The position numbers were made by a program, and so were the translations under genes. The notes below the pieces were generated by a model. That model was not told the origin of the DNA. It saw nothing but the letters and a program-made list of their open reading frames with translations, and did not search any database. From NCBI GenBank assembly GCA_900321145.1, contig ONVB01000206.1, positions 1 to 48,633 of the forward strand: a stretch of 48,633 nucleotides of DNA, in the 5' to 3' direction. This DNA comes from an uncultured Eubacteriales bacterium. Lineage in GTDB: Bacteria; Bacillota; Clostridia; Lachnospirales; Lachnospiraceae. Positions within the stretch are counted from its first letter, which is position 1, and each line of letters starts with the position of its first letter. Below, piece by piece: positions 16,901 to 25,338 of this stretch.

Positions 16901-16981
16901 GACCCCGTGATGTATAAGAAGGACTTCGGCACCAATCCGAAACCGTCTATGAAGCTTATTTTGGCAAAGGTCTTAGGTTAA
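13952..16981 (+). CDS. Large coiled-coil protein with hydrophobic Gly-rich C-terminal region; candidate CIS cargo
   Basis: I do not recognise a named family. This 1009-residue protein has no signal peptide. Residues 1-620 are highly charged, Lys/Glu-rich and helical. From about 640 come four hydrophobic, Gly/Ala-rich helices (about 640-675, 730-747, 769-787 and 843-880) separated by basic linkers, and then a mixed C-terminal ~120 residues. Long soluble helices ahead of several Gly-rich hydrophobic hairpins is a layout seen in membrane-inserting toxins. Coupled behind a chaperone-like gene and in the same region as a contractile injection system, it could be a delivered effector. That link is inference; the gene is 30 kb from the sheath gene. 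Confidence 0.55.
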   Translation: MPQGELELEKKKKPVVTEIQEEQQEELKETSQEINLSSFMNVGDTMIEHMDAPLMKHAARLPELKDLKKPNKAMVLAAHKDVGLALSKYNWRHPKRVSRAKAKYERQMKLLDLKKKTYEPDDEFLEIEVNRVMNLDLTKLLYEKDEKEPDEILISRWGKLQQNFAYIDACAKSIEKDRKKENLTDAQKDDLLRQEAHLKTLVDIRTYYQVQEALVSNRYYALLPREDMRKLSESDLRAKLAKLYEKDGNERNDELIDYYQNLLRFKTLKISDGSSVKKKEAGYLRDLRGTEYADKRDAKDEMEKISDAYKKLLGVRADKGFFYSYTDSNKRQEQFFDILGKDIEKFKDKSGFTEKRTLIRDYNDYLKKKEELKNKKRFEQVADTVGKTMEADGEKLEKRDKPMEGLTLSERQKAGIHRIQGFLLRRAWQERNSKDAYIYNFLQTPPEQQLIAFYLVEKGKESSFVPADLYTAINSYEPNLDAFRDKVNISKFKLGGTKWDKMSKAVQAVKSLKGELKNYVDLTVKTEAAEAELKSAESDPQEYTEQGKKTIEAIALHTAAIKQMYDNCGMHEDMPPDMAQEEKLRERMFTEYNRIGELLEKLVRILEEHPELAQKAELNDYMVEAGESKYTESKKKGLFATAFGVGKSFKSTYGTVTTVEGYAAKAVGLFTGAVKQFQKNNMYYNAIKGSFSELSSVVGYIDNIIGAFNMSKEETVSLTDSIVKWTNKSTSLIGGAKGLISGAVSVLKTTKVVSKESKKLAKMGKSFDGIGLFTGGLSLGMNFVKLGQVIDSGHDIKLGKKKLEQRIKGRKASKDEKKLMKFFRHQSRENQRQKISAAVDIVKGTISFSNGLFGMTGVLAPVAGALKIVNTVIGIAHGTLYNGWRRKKNIELTVDEYLGVDSIIKELEKNPDNVLIDSKGKKKLRKVVRYEALAQLGYATHKECYNDICSQFAQLVYSKLFLGASKDADEWNLFNRALTSLGFDPVMYKKDFGTNPKPSMKLILAKVLG

Positions 16982-16996
16982 GGAGGGTGCGTGAGT

Positions 16997-17815
16997 ATGG
17001 ATATAACAAGGATAACCGGGAACAACGAGGCTTGCTTTGCGCATGTTCTTAACGGGACGGCTGTCACTGCCACGGAGAATATGCTCAGGATAGGCGCGGT
17101 TGATGACGAGGGCAACGGAGTTGCGGCTCTTTCGGCATATTTTGATGCGCAGTTTATAGAAGTGACCTCACTGTATGTTCAGGAAAAGTACAGGAGACAG
17201 GGCTACGGCAGGGCACTGATGGAGACCTTAGTAAGCCTTGCGGAAGATGATTATACCTCCGTGACCGTGTATGTATATGACGATGAGGGCGCTGAGGAGT
17301 TCCTGAAAGGGATGGGTTTTGAGCTCTTTGATGCTACGGAGCTTCACTATATCAGACTCGGAGAGGTGCTTAGGTCAGCGTATTGCAGAAGGCTTCTGTT
17401 GGACAACGATACCGAAGAAATAAAGAATATTTCCGACCTCGACGAGAATGAGATCAAGATCCTTTTGGGATTTTTTAAGAAAAACCATATCCCGTTAAAA
17501 GGAGGATTCGATCCGCATTGGAGTACGATAAGATTTGACGGTACGGAGGTTGCGGATATATATCTCGTAGAGCCTATGAACGGTGATGTCAACATGATAC
17601 TTCAGAGCTTTGACAAGAAGAATCCGCAAAAGATAACCATGCATATGACGGAACTGATCCGTAAGATGGAGGAGGAAGCTGAATTCGGACCTCTTGCGAG
17701 GTTCAACTTTGCATCTGACAATACCAAATTTTTGGAAGCATTGGGTCGGAGCATGGGAAGTACGGCATATATAAACTCGGCAGGTAAATACAAGAAAGCA
17801 ATCAGGCTTCTCTAA
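16997..17815 (+). CDS. GNAT-family acetyltransferase (first of three paralogues)
   Basis: This 272-residue protein has a recognisable N-terminal GNAT domain (about 1-115) with the acetyl-CoA motif YRRQGYGRALM and the following YDDEGAEEFLKGMGFE. Its C-terminal half resembles the other two proteins in this cluster. It is the only one of the three with a visible acetyl-CoA loop. ATG 16997 is chosen because it aligns with the paralogues' starts and lies 10 nt after AGGAGG; GTG 16991 is possible. The substrate is unknown. It may modify the large protein encoded just upstream, since the gap is only 15 nt. Confidence 0.72.
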   Translation: MDITRITGNNEACFAHVLNGTAVTATENMLRIGAVDDEGNGVAALSAYFDAQFIEVTSLYVQEKYRRQGYGRALMETLVSLAEDDYTSVTVYVYDDEGAEEFLKGMGFELFDATELHYIRLGEVLRSAYCRRLLLDNDTEEIKNISDLDENEIKILLGFFKKNHIPLKGGFDPHWSTIRFDGTEVADIYLVEPMNGDVNMILQSFDKKNPQKITMHMTELIRKMEEEAEFGPLARFNFASDNTKFLEALGRSMGSTAYINSAGKYKKAIRLL

Positions 17816-17837
17816 AGCGGCTTATATAGGAGGGCAT

Positions 17838-18716
17838 ATGTCAGACAGTACGATCAAAAAAAACGGTCTGATCACAAAGATGATCAACGCTGATAATATA
17901 TACGAATATGAAGATCTGATCCCGCCGGATGTAGCGGAGCAAATCCTGCGTGAGCACCATAAGGGAGTAGTGGCTCATGACGAAAGTACTGATGAGGTAC
18001 GAGCAATCTTTATGTGCGCCGTAACCGGTGTGGGATGGGACGGAGATGTTAAGTCTCTTGTTATAGAGTGGGTTTATGTGGTCAGTGATGAGGCCTTTGA
18101 TACATTGCTTGAATATCTGATCAAAGAAGCTTCCGAGGAGGAAGTAAAGAAGGTAAGGATGGAGCTTCCGATAACCGATGAACATATGAAGAAGCTTCTT
18201 GAAAAAAACAGCTTTGACATGAAAAGCAGCGAAAGTCTGTTGCTTGAGACCAATGTGGATGAAATCACTAAGATCAAGCAGTTTCAGGGAAATGTAAGAG
18301 GAGATGTTGTGTCGCTTGACGATCTTTTTACAAGAGAGTTCAGAAGAGCTCTGACCAACTTCATCTTTCACGGAGCAAGAGGCCTGCTTGAGGATGCCGA
18401 GACTCTGCCGATGTCATGGTTTGATCTTGAACTCTCGTGTTGCATCAGGACGGGCGACAGGGTAACGGGCATGTTTCTTGTCAAGAAAACAACGACGGGA
18501 GTGATCGTTCCGGTTCTTATGTTTGCTTTTGAACCGGATGCTGCTATCAAGCTTATGATGCTTTTGCGCTTCTTTGTGCAAAATGCGGAGATGACCGAGA
18601 ACAAAGATACAAGGGTAGTGATCTGCCGTTATAATAAAAAAATAAGAGCGCTTACCGACAAGCTTCTGCCCGGGAAAAAGGGCGATACTGTATATTTCTG
18701 TGAAAGGGATATATGA
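17838..18716 (+). CDS. GNAT-like paralogue, acetyl-CoA motif not visible
   Basis: This is a 292-residue cytoplasmic protein. Its opening INADNIYEYEDLIPPDVAEQ matches the third paralogue's ITDDNIDEYEDFIDEDVAQS. Shared blocks in the second half (FTREFRRALTNFIFHGARG, LPMSWFD, SCCIRTGDRV) confirm the duplication. The RxxGxG/A acetyl-CoA loop of the first gene is missing, so it is probably not an active acetyltransferase; it may bind a partner. TAGGAGGG precedes the ATG by 6 nt. It follows the first GNAT gene by 22 nt in one apparent operon. Confidence 0.65.
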   Translation: MSDSTIKKNGLITKMINADNIYEYEDLIPPDVAEQILREHHKGVVAHDESTDEVRAIFMCAVTGVGWDGDVKSLVIEWVYVVSDEAFDTLLEYLIKEASEEEVKKVRMELPITDEHMKKLLEKNSFDMKSSESLLLETNVDEITKIKQFQGNVRGDVVSLDDLFTREFRRALTNFIFHGARGLLEDAETLPMSWFDLELSCCIRTGDRVTGMFLVKKTTTGVIVPVLMFAFEPDAAIKLMMLLRFFVQNAEMTENKDTRVVICRYNKKIRALTDKLLPGKKGDTVYFCERDI

Positions 18717-18790
18717 TACTTATGCTATATTAAGAGCGTAAAACAGTTTTTTCTTGCGTTTTTAATGAAATACGATTAAAATAACTTGGT

Positions 18791-18796
18791 TATAAT
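18791..18796 (+). promoter_or_regulatory. Candidate -10 box for the third GNAT-like gene
   Basis: TATAAT lies 20 nt before ATG 18816, giving a very short leader that still holds GCGGGG. No good -35 is found 17 nt upstream. The AT-rich 70-nt gap before it has no terminator I can support. Confidence 0.35.
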
Positions 18797-18815
18797 CTTT
18801 TTTTGCGGGGTTGCC

Positions 18816-19664
18816 ATGGAAATCAGAAAGATAACTGATGATAATATAGACGAATATGAGGATTTTATAGACGAGGATGTTGCACAGAGTATAGGCCGTG
18901 AGTTCTACAGAAGCATAGCCATACACGAGGACTCGGATGATGAGCCTGTTGCTGCCGTTGTCTGGGAACTCAAGAACTTCGAAGAGGATACGGATACAAC
19001 CTCCGAGATCGAGTGGCTTTATGTGAAGGACAGTAAGGTTGGCGAGATGCTCATGGAGGAATATGACAACGAGAACTCTGAAGATGAGGTGACGGACAGC
19101 TTTTTTGAGTTTGCCTCGATGGATAAAAATGCCGCTTCGATCCTTGAGAATTCCGGCTTTGAAATAACTAAGGGGGAGAGCCGCGACATAGTCGTTACGG
19201 TAGAAGAGCTTGGCGATCTTCCCATAGCCAAGAAGAAAACCCCGCCCTATATCACAAGCATCAATGACCTCATGGTAAGGCAGTTCAGGAAGGGCATAAC
19301 CAACTGTCTCTTCCATGGCAGGAAGGGTATACTTGAGGATCTGGCCTTCCTTCCGATGAGCTGGTACGATCCGGATGTTTCGTGTTGTGTGCAGACGGAT
19401 GAGAAGGTGAATGGTTTTCTGCTGGTTCACAAGCGGGCATCGGGTGCCCTCGTCGTAGATTTGCTGTTTGCGCTTGAGCCTGATGCCAAGGCCAATCTTT
19501 TGAGCATGATAAGATATTCAATCAATGCCGCAATCGACAAATATCCGCCTGAAACCGAGGTCATTTTAAGACGTCACAATGATATGACAACGGCTCTTAT
19601 TCAAAAGCTCTTCCCGAACAAGAAGGGTGCCGAGGTTTCAAAGGGAGAGAAAAAAGGGGAGTAA
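18816..19664 (+). CDS. GNAT-like paralogue, acetyl-CoA motif not visible
   Basis: This 282-residue protein is closely related to the preceding gene. Corresponding blocks include MVRQFRKGITNCLFHGRKG, LPMSWYDPDVSCCVQTDEKV and ALEPDAKANLL. It also lacks the acetyl-CoA loop, so catalysis is doubtful. The start at ATG 18816 fits the alignment with the paralogues and GCGGGG 6 nt upstream; the longer frame from TTG 18786 would add a hydrophobic leader read from promoter-like DNA. It ends 15 nt before a membrane-protein gene and may head a second transcription unit running into the signalling block. Confidence 0.65.
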   Translation: MEIRKITDDNIDEYEDFIDEDVAQSIGREFYRSIAIHEDSDDEPVAAVVWELKNFEEDTDTTSEIEWLYVKDSKVGEMLMEEYDNENSEDEVTDSFFEFASMDKNAASILENSGFEITKGESRDIVVTVEELGDLPIAKKKTPPYITSINDLMVRQFRKGITNCLFHGRKGILEDLAFLPMSWYDPDVSCCVQTDEKVNGFLLVHKRASGALVVDLLFALEPDAKANLLSMIRYSINAAIDKYPPETEVILRRHNDMTTALIQKLFPNKKGAEVSKGEKKGE

Positions 19665-19679
19665 AAGAAGGATACTATT

Positions 19680-20387
19680 ATGGAGCTTTCACACAGAAAT
19701 TATGCAAGTGTATTTCTAAACGGTGCCGCGATCTTTATATTGGCCGGGATGATAGTCAACACATCCATATACAGACAGAGGGGCAGGAAGGATGATAAGA
19801 TCTTCTTTTTCATGCTTCTCGGTGATATATGCTTAGGTCTGTGCGATACTGTGGTTGCCCTGGTCAATGGCCGGGATTTTGCCGGTGCACGGTTGATAAA
19901 TACTGTTGCTTATACCGGGATATACCTCTTTACGGCTGTGTTGGCATACCTTGTTCCTCTTTATCTGTTGTACAGGTATACCAGGCGTGAAGATATGTTC
20001 AAGGTAGTCTGGCGTGTACTTCTTGTTCCGCTGATCTGCATATTTGCCATGTATCTGATAGGCGTTCCGAACGGCTATTTTCTTTCTGTTGATGAGCAGA
20101 ATACTTATCACTTCGGAAAGTACTACGTTGTTCCGCTCGGGATGACGCTTGTCTATACTCTTGTCTCTTTTGTGATTCCTCTGATAGTTAAGATAAAATT
20201 CGGCAGACTCAGGCATATGTATATATTGCTATATCTGATACCTATATCCGGAGCGGTCCTTCCGTTTGTGTTCGATGTCGCTGCGGATGCAGCGATCGTT
20301 TTTGCGGTGATCTTTGCCTATATGCATATGAGTGCGATGAATGAGGAATTCTTCGATATCAGCGAGGGCGTGGAGGTGAAAAAATGA
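19680..20387 (+). CDS. Multi-transmembrane protein resembling a 7TM sensory module
   Basis: This 235-residue protein has about seven hydrophobic segments from residue 12 to 220 and no cytoplasmic output domain. Size and topology match the N-terminal membrane half of the following gene, and both open with xxYxxxxxLxGxAIxILxG-type segments, so they are probably related. I infer a sensory or partner membrane module. It overlaps the next gene by 4 nt (ATGA), typical of proteins made together. The ligand is unknown. Confidence 0.6.
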   Translation: MELSHRNYASVFLNGAAIFILAGMIVNTSIYRQRGRKDDKIFFFMLLGDICLGLCDTVVALVNGRDFAGARLINTVAYTGIYLFTAVLAYLVPLYLLYRYTRREDMFKVVWRVLLVPLICIFAMYLIGVPNGYFLSVDEQNTYHFGKYYVVPLGMTLVYTLVSFVIPLIVKIKFGRLRHMYILLYLIPISGAVLPFVFDVAADAAIVFAVIFAYMHMSAMNEEFFDISEGVEVKK

Positions 20388-21433
20388 ACTTTCCGCAGGA
20401 AGTGATAACAACATTATATACCGAGGGAACAGCTATCGCCCTGATCATAGGTCTTATGGTATATACCGCGGGGCTTAAGAAAAAGAACGGGGTGAGAGAG
20501 CATATTTTTATCATCCTCAATGCGCATGCGCTTCTTCTGGCTCTTAGCGGAGCCTTAAGCTATACTCTGAGATATCAGGATTTCGACGGGGCTCTGCTTT
20601 TGGCGAAAATCGCGGGTAATCTTCACGAGCTTTTCATACTTGCGCTTATTTTCTACTGGATGCTTTTCACGGATTATCTTTTATACAGAAGCAGGGATCA
20701 CCTGTACAGAAGGTATACACCTGCGTTTATACCCATCCTGGTATGTGCGGGTGTTCTTGCTGTGAATTCGTTTACAAACTTCCTTTTTGATATAGGTGAG
20801 GATCTTAAGTTTGATCCGAAGCCGGGTTACTGGGTATTGGTGGCATTGGAATACTTATATCTGATCAATACGGTCGTTCTGCTGCTTAGGTTTTACTCTA
20901 AGTCCAACGGACCGAAGTTCATCAGACTTCTTCCGTTTGCGACGCCGTTTATCGTGAGTTCGGTGATGAATCGCGTAACGCCTTACGAGGTCAGATCGCT
21001 CGGAATAGCAGTAGGTCTTGTGCTGCTTCATTTTTCACTTATGAATGAACGCTGCTACAGAGATGAGGAAACAGGCTTTTATAATATCGCCTTTTTAAAG
21101 TATATAGCCGGTTTTGCAACCGAACACGATGCGTCCGGCGGCTGTGCTATCATATTTGACGGTGCGGAGAGAGGCGATGAACTCGCCGGCATCGTTAGTG
21201 ATGAAGCGCCGGATAACAGTGCTGTCGTGAATGCGGGCCACGGAAGGTATATAGTTTTATCCGGAGCTCAGAGCAGGACGGCTATAAGGCTGTTTATTAC
21301 TGCGGTTAAAGAGGCAGCGGAAGAAGAGAGTATAGATGTAAGCGCTGACTATCTGGTTTTGAACGGCGGAGAATCCCTTGAGAAGAGCCTGAATAAATTA
21401 ATTAATAAAACAGTAAGGGCGGTACCGCAATGA
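20384..21433 (+). CDS. 7TM membrane protein with degenerate GGDEF-like domain
   Basis: This is a 349-residue protein. Residues 1-220 contain about seven transmembrane segments. Residues 226-349 look like a shrunken GGDEF domain: the entry motif normally DxLTGLYNR appears as RDEETGFYNIAFL, followed by helix-strand alternation. The GGDEF signature itself and the metal Asp are not visible, so diguanylate cyclase activity is unlikely. It may sense through the membrane part and act by protein contact. It is translationally coupled at both ends (4-nt overlaps), placing it in an operon with its upstream relative and the DUF2156 gene. Confidence 0.65.
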   Translation: MNFPQEVITTLYTEGTAIALIIGLMVYTAGLKKKNGVREHIFIILNAHALLLALSGALSYTLRYQDFDGALLLAKIAGNLHELFILALIFYWMLFTDYLLYRSRDHLYRRYTPAFIPILVCAGVLAVNSFTNFLFDIGEDLKFDPKPGYWVLVALEYLYLINTVVLLLRFYSKSNGPKFIRLLPFATPFIVSSVMNRVTPYEVRSLGIAVGLVLLHFSLMNERCYRDEETGFYNIAFLKYIAGFATEHDASGGCAIIFDGAERGDELAGIVSDEAPDNSAVVNAGHGRYIVLSGAQSRTAIRLFITAVKEAAEEESIDVSADYLVLNGGESLEKSLNKLINKTVRAVPQ

Positions 21434-22389
21434 AGCACGATACTAAAAAATATATACAATTACCGGACGAACTTAAGAACAAGATAACAGACAGAGGTTA
21501 CAGACAGATAGAGGTAGAGGATGAGCCCTACTTTGATACCTTCTTTGACAGGATGAACGGGTATTGGTCTTCTTCTACAAATGTATGCAATATGATATGC
21601 TGGCAGGACACCTTCCCTACATTTTTCAAGGAATCGGGCGGGTTGCTCCTGTGTCTTAATTATGTGTGCGAAGAGGGTAAGCTGTACGGAATCCCAATGA
21701 TAGGAGAGTATACCGACGAAAGAGTCAGAGCTGCCGTTGCAACCTTAAAGAGTGACTTTGAGTACTTTGGGGTTGAATTTGCCATAATGGATGTGACCAA
21801 CTGGATGTATCCCTTTTTTGAGAAAAGCGGAGTCGATTTTGAGGTCGATGACGACAGGGATTACATGGATTATGTATATACAAATGAGATGTTCCTTAAA
21901 GGTCTGAACAAGAAGGATGACCGTTATTACTACAGATATTTTTTGAAAAGAAACGAACCGGAGATTGAAGAGATCACTCCGGGACATATAGATGAGATAA
22001 GACAATTCTTTATGGACAACTGGTGTTCGAGCCATGAATGTGAAGACTGTCATTACGGATGTTTGATCAATGTAGTCTCCATCCTGACCAACGCATTCGA
22101 CAGAATGCGCCTTCACGGATTTATCGTCCGGGTTGAGGGAGAGATGGTCGGATACTCTATAGTGAGTGTCAAGAGAGAGTATGGGATATATCAGTTTAAA
22201 AATGCCATCAACAGCATAAAGGGGCTGAATGAGTTTATTTTGAGAGAAACCTATGACAGATATCTGACCGGTGTCAGAGAGATCAATTATACAGAAGATG
22301 TGGGTATTGAAAACTTAAGATACTATAAGATGCATTTGGCACCGGAATACAGATTATCGTCAAAGATGGTGCTTAAAGCAAAGGGGTAG
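21430..22389 (+). CDS. DUF2156 (MprF C-terminal-like) protein
   Basis: This 319-residue soluble protein matches the DUF2156 fold, a tandem GNAT-like unit related to the lysyl-transferring domain of MprF. Clear segments are NMICWQDTFPTFF near residue 52, FEIxD-like hydrophobic core, and LHGFIVRVEGEMVGYSI with NYTEDVGIENLRYYKMHLAPEY near the end. Stand-alone versions are common in Clostridia and have no agreed substrate. It sits between two membrane signalling genes, overlapping the first by 4 nt and ending 3 nt before the second. Together with the GNAT trio it adds to the acyltransferase-like proteins in this region. Confidence 0.75.
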   Translation: MKHDTKKYIQLPDELKNKITDRGYRQIEVEDEPYFDTFFDRMNGYWSSSTNVCNMICWQDTFPTFFKESGGLLLCLNYVCEEGKLYGIPMIGEYTDERVRAAVATLKSDFEYFGVEFAIMDVTNWMYPFFEKSGVDFEVDDDRDYMDYVYTNEMFLKGLNKKDDRYYYRYFLKRNEPEIEEITPGHIDEIRQFFMDNWCSSHECEDCHYGCLINVVSILTNAFDRMRLHGFIVRVEGEMVGYSIVSVKREYGIYQFKNAINSIKGLNEFILRETYDRYLTGVREINYTEDVGIENLRYYKMHLAPEYRLSSKMVLKAKG

Positions 22390-22392
22390 AAT

Positions 22393-25338
22393 ATGGCAAA
22401 AAAAACAAGCGTATTAAGTCGTGCCAAAGAAACAACAAAGAGCGGATCTATGCCAATTCTGCTTTTGCTGCTGTTGGTTTCGTTACTTGGATGGTTTTTA
22501 TATAACAACGTCAACTGGATCGGGATCAATCCTTTTTCCAAATATGCGTATGACAATGTATCATCTGCCACAAAAGACAGCGACGGATATACTTATGTGA
22601 TAGCCGATTCCGGCTCCGAGATACTCAAGATATCCGGTGATGGAAAGCTGGTCATGATAATATCCGGAAAGAAAGCCGGGTTTGCCGGAGCTACTCACAT
22701 ATCCTGCGGTGGTGATAAAAAGCTCTACGTACACACGGTTGAATACTCGACAGGTGTACGTATATCGGAGGAGAGGATAATATGCATTGACCCGGAAAAC
22801 GGAAATCCGGTGAAGAGTTTAAAATATATTCCCCGCGACATAAATGCTATGATGCAGGATTTTGCCGGCTTCGTACCTACCGAGGACGGTATGCTCTTTA
22901 TATTGAAGGAGTTTTCCGGCCTGTGCATATATGACCAGAAAAACAAGCTTGTAAAAAGATTTGATTTTGAATCTGCCGGGCAGGAGGTGATCACGGCTTC
23001 CTATGATGTTGCTTCGGATACGATATGCTATTCGACATATTCCGGGTGTCTTTATACACGTACCGGGGACGGCGAAGCTGTAAAAAGGTACGACAGTGAA
23101 AGTGTAAATGAAAGCATTCCGCAGGATATCTGTCTATATAACGGCGTGATCTATATGGCTGATGTAGGTAAGAAGAATATATTCTGCTTCCCGCTCAAGG
23201 ATTTTAATCAATATACGGTGGAAGAAGACTGTGACATAGAAGAAAGGGAGATAGCGGCGGTTGTTTCCGCAGGCACCGGTGGTGTTACGGTTGTTTCTGA
23301 AAGCTCTGTTTTTGACGTAAATGATGACGCTATCGTTATGCAGGAAAAACCCGTGCTGTCAGATAAGGTTGCCCTTATGGCTTCGATCGTATGGATCGCG
23401 ATCATATTAAGCGCGCTGATATGGCTTTACCTTTTAGTGCTGCTGATAAGATATCTTATCAGTCATTCTACCTTTGGAACCAAGCTTGCGCTCGGAATCA
23501 TTGTCGGAGTTTTTGCGGTTGCGGCTCTTTTTCTCGGAACGGTATTCCCCGGCTTTACGGAACAGTTTGAAAACGAGATATATTCAAAGGAACAGCTGGC
23601 ATCCAAGACGGCTTTGGAGGCTATCGGTCCCTTGAATCTGCTGGAACTCGGTTCGCCTTCGGATGCTGACACTCCCGAATATGCTTATGTCAGAGAAACT
23701 GCACGAGACATATTCTTCTCGGGTGAGATAAATGATTTTTACTGCATGATCTACATGAAGGTGGGGGACCATGTCAGGGTTGTCTATACCCTGGAGGATT
23801 TTTATTATGGATATCCCTCGGAGTATGTGCCGGAGGACTTGGAAGGGTTTGAGGTGGGAGTGTTCCGAAAGGGCAAGAGTACTTCAAGCCAGGGCACCTA
23901 TCTCTTTGTGCAGCTTCCTTTTGCGGATGCCGAGGGAAATGTAGCCGGCTTTGTGGAAGTCGGAACGGACACTGATGATATAACAAGGAAGAATAATCTT
24001 CTGCTTCGGGGACTTGTCGTAAATATACTTGCGATGATAGTTATCGTTGTCCTTTTTATGGTCGAGCTCGTATCCTTCCTTCACGCGAAGAGGGAGGACG
24101 ACAGACTGAGGGAAGAAGGCATCAAGCCGGAGATTGTACAACCGGAGCTTTACAGGTTTGTGGTATTCCTGGTGTTCTTCTTCACCAATCTTACCTGCGC
24201 CATTTTACCTATTTATTCCTTGAAGATGGCATCGAATATGAGCTTGTTTGGGATCAGCTCGGAGATACTATCGGCAATCCCGATATCCGCCGAGGTTTTC
24301 GCAGGTGCGGTTTTCTCTGCAATCGGAGGGAAGATCATAAGAAAGATCGGCAACAAGAAGGCCATAGCTTTAAGTTCTTTTCTTTTTACCGCAGGACTTG
24401 CATTAAGGATCGTACCTAATCTGTTTACACTTACTCTCGGAGCGCTTGTTTTGGGAAGCGGCTGGGGTATACAGCTTCTTATGGTCAATGTTATGATCGC
24501 AACCCTGCCCGAGGCAGAGAAGGATAAAGGCTATTCTCATTACAATGTTGCCTCGCTTGCGGGCGCAAACAGTGCTATCGTCCTCGGTGGTTTCCTGGTA
24601 CAGTGGATTGATTATTCGGTTCTTTTTATCATTAACGCATTAGGAAGTGTAGCTTTATACTATGTCTCGAGAAAATATCTTGCGGATGTTGTTTTCGATG
24701 AAGAGAAAAGCGGTGCACAAAAGGATAAAGGCAAGTCGGTTTTGAAGTTTATTTTTAAACCGAGAGTTATCATATTCTTCGTGTTTATGCTCACACCGCT
24801 TTTGATAGCCGGTTATTTCCTGTATTATATGTTCCCGATCATCGGATCCGAGTGGGGCATATCCGACACCTATATCGGCTATCTGCTGGTTGTATGCGGG
24901 CTCTTCTCGGTTGTCTTCGGAGGAAAGACTACGGAATTCTTCTCGAAGGGTAAGAGGAAAAGTCTTGGACTGTTTTGCGCTGCTTTATTATATGCCGTAG
25001 GGTTCTATGTGGTCGCAAAGGAGCAGAATCTTCAATCTCTGCTGGCGGCGCTTGGCTTGATCGGTATAGCGGACAGCTTTGGCATACCGCTTTTGTCTAA
25101 CTATTATACCGACCTGAAAGAGGTGTCGGAGTTTGGATATGACAAGGCTTTCGGAATATACAGTCTGTTTGAAAATACAGCTCAGTCGTTGGGTTCCTTT
25201 GCGTTTGGATCTGTCCTTGTTGTAGGCGTGGAAAAAGGACTTAAGATAATGCTTATAGTTCTGCTGGCGATGGCTTTAGTATTTTTTGTCTCGTCATTGA
25301 GTATCATAAAAACGAAAGGGGGGCAAAAAAATGAATAA
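22393..25338 (+). CDS. Propeller-sensor-MFS fusion membrane protein
   Basis: This is a 981-residue multi-domain membrane protein. In order: a TM segment (about 20-37); an extracellular beta-propeller-like region (about 45-318, repeated xGxxYVxDxxxxEIxxISGDG motifs); two TM segments (325-350, 360-385); an extracellular sensor-like region (388-535); a TM segment (540-565); and an MFS-type transporter domain of about 12 TM segments (583-975). The MFS half may transport a ligand or be a sensing domain. The front half has the same layout as the degenerate cyclase at 32004, pointing to a shared sensory cassette. It overlaps the SpoIIE-domain gene by 8 nt, so the two products probably act together. 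Confidence 0.7.
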   Translation: MAKKTSVLSRAKETTKSGSMPILLLLLLVSLLGWFLYNNVNWIGINPFSKYAYDNVSSATKDSDGYTYVIADSGSEILKISGDGKLVMIISGKKAGFAGATHISCGGDKKLYVHTVEYSTGVRISEERIICIDPENGNPVKSLKYIPRDINAMMQDFAGFVPTEDGMLFILKEFSGLCIYDQKNKLVKRFDFESAGQEVITASYDVASDTICYSTYSGCLYTRTGDGEAVKRYDSESVNESIPQDICLYNGVIYMADVGKKNIFCFPLKDFNQYTVEEDCDIEEREIAAVVSAGTGGVTVVSESSVFDVNDDAIVMQEKPVLSDKVALMASIVWIAIILSALIWLYLLVLLIRYLISHSTFGTKLALGIIVGVFAVAALFLGTVFPGFTEQFENEIYSKEQLASKTALEAIGPLNLLELGSPSDADTPEYAYVRETARDIFFSGEINDFYCMIYMKVGDHVRVVYTLEDFYYGYPSEYVPEDLEGFEVGVFRKGKSTSSQGTYLFVQLPFADAEGNVAGFVEVGTDTDDITRKNNLLLRGLVVNILAMIVIVVLFMVELVSFLHAKREDDRLREEGIKPEIVQPELYRFVVFLVFFFTNLTCAILPIYSLKMASNMSLFGISSEILSAIPISAEVFAGAVFSAIGGKIIRKIGNKKAIALSSFLFTAGLALRIVPNLFTLTLGALVLGSGWGIQLLMVNVMIATLPEAEKDKGYSHYNVASLAGANSAIVLGGFLVQWIDYSVLFIINALGSVALYYVSRKYLADVVFDEEKSGAQKDKGKSVLKFIFKPRVIIFFVFMLTPLLIAGYFLYYMFPIIGSEWGISDTYIGYLLVVCGLFSVVFGGKTTEFFSKGKRKSLGLFCAALLYAVGFYVVAKEQNLQSLLAALGLIGIADSFGIPLLSNYYTDLKEVSEFGYDKAFGIYSLFENTAQSLGSFAFGSVLVVGVEKGLKIMLIVLLAMALVFFVSSLSIIKTKGGQKNE

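Noticed and set aside
18717..18790. Terminator between the second and third GNAT-like genes
   Set aside because: The T-rich stretch here is not preceded by a stem with matching arms; the apparent GCG...GCG ends are direct, not inverted.
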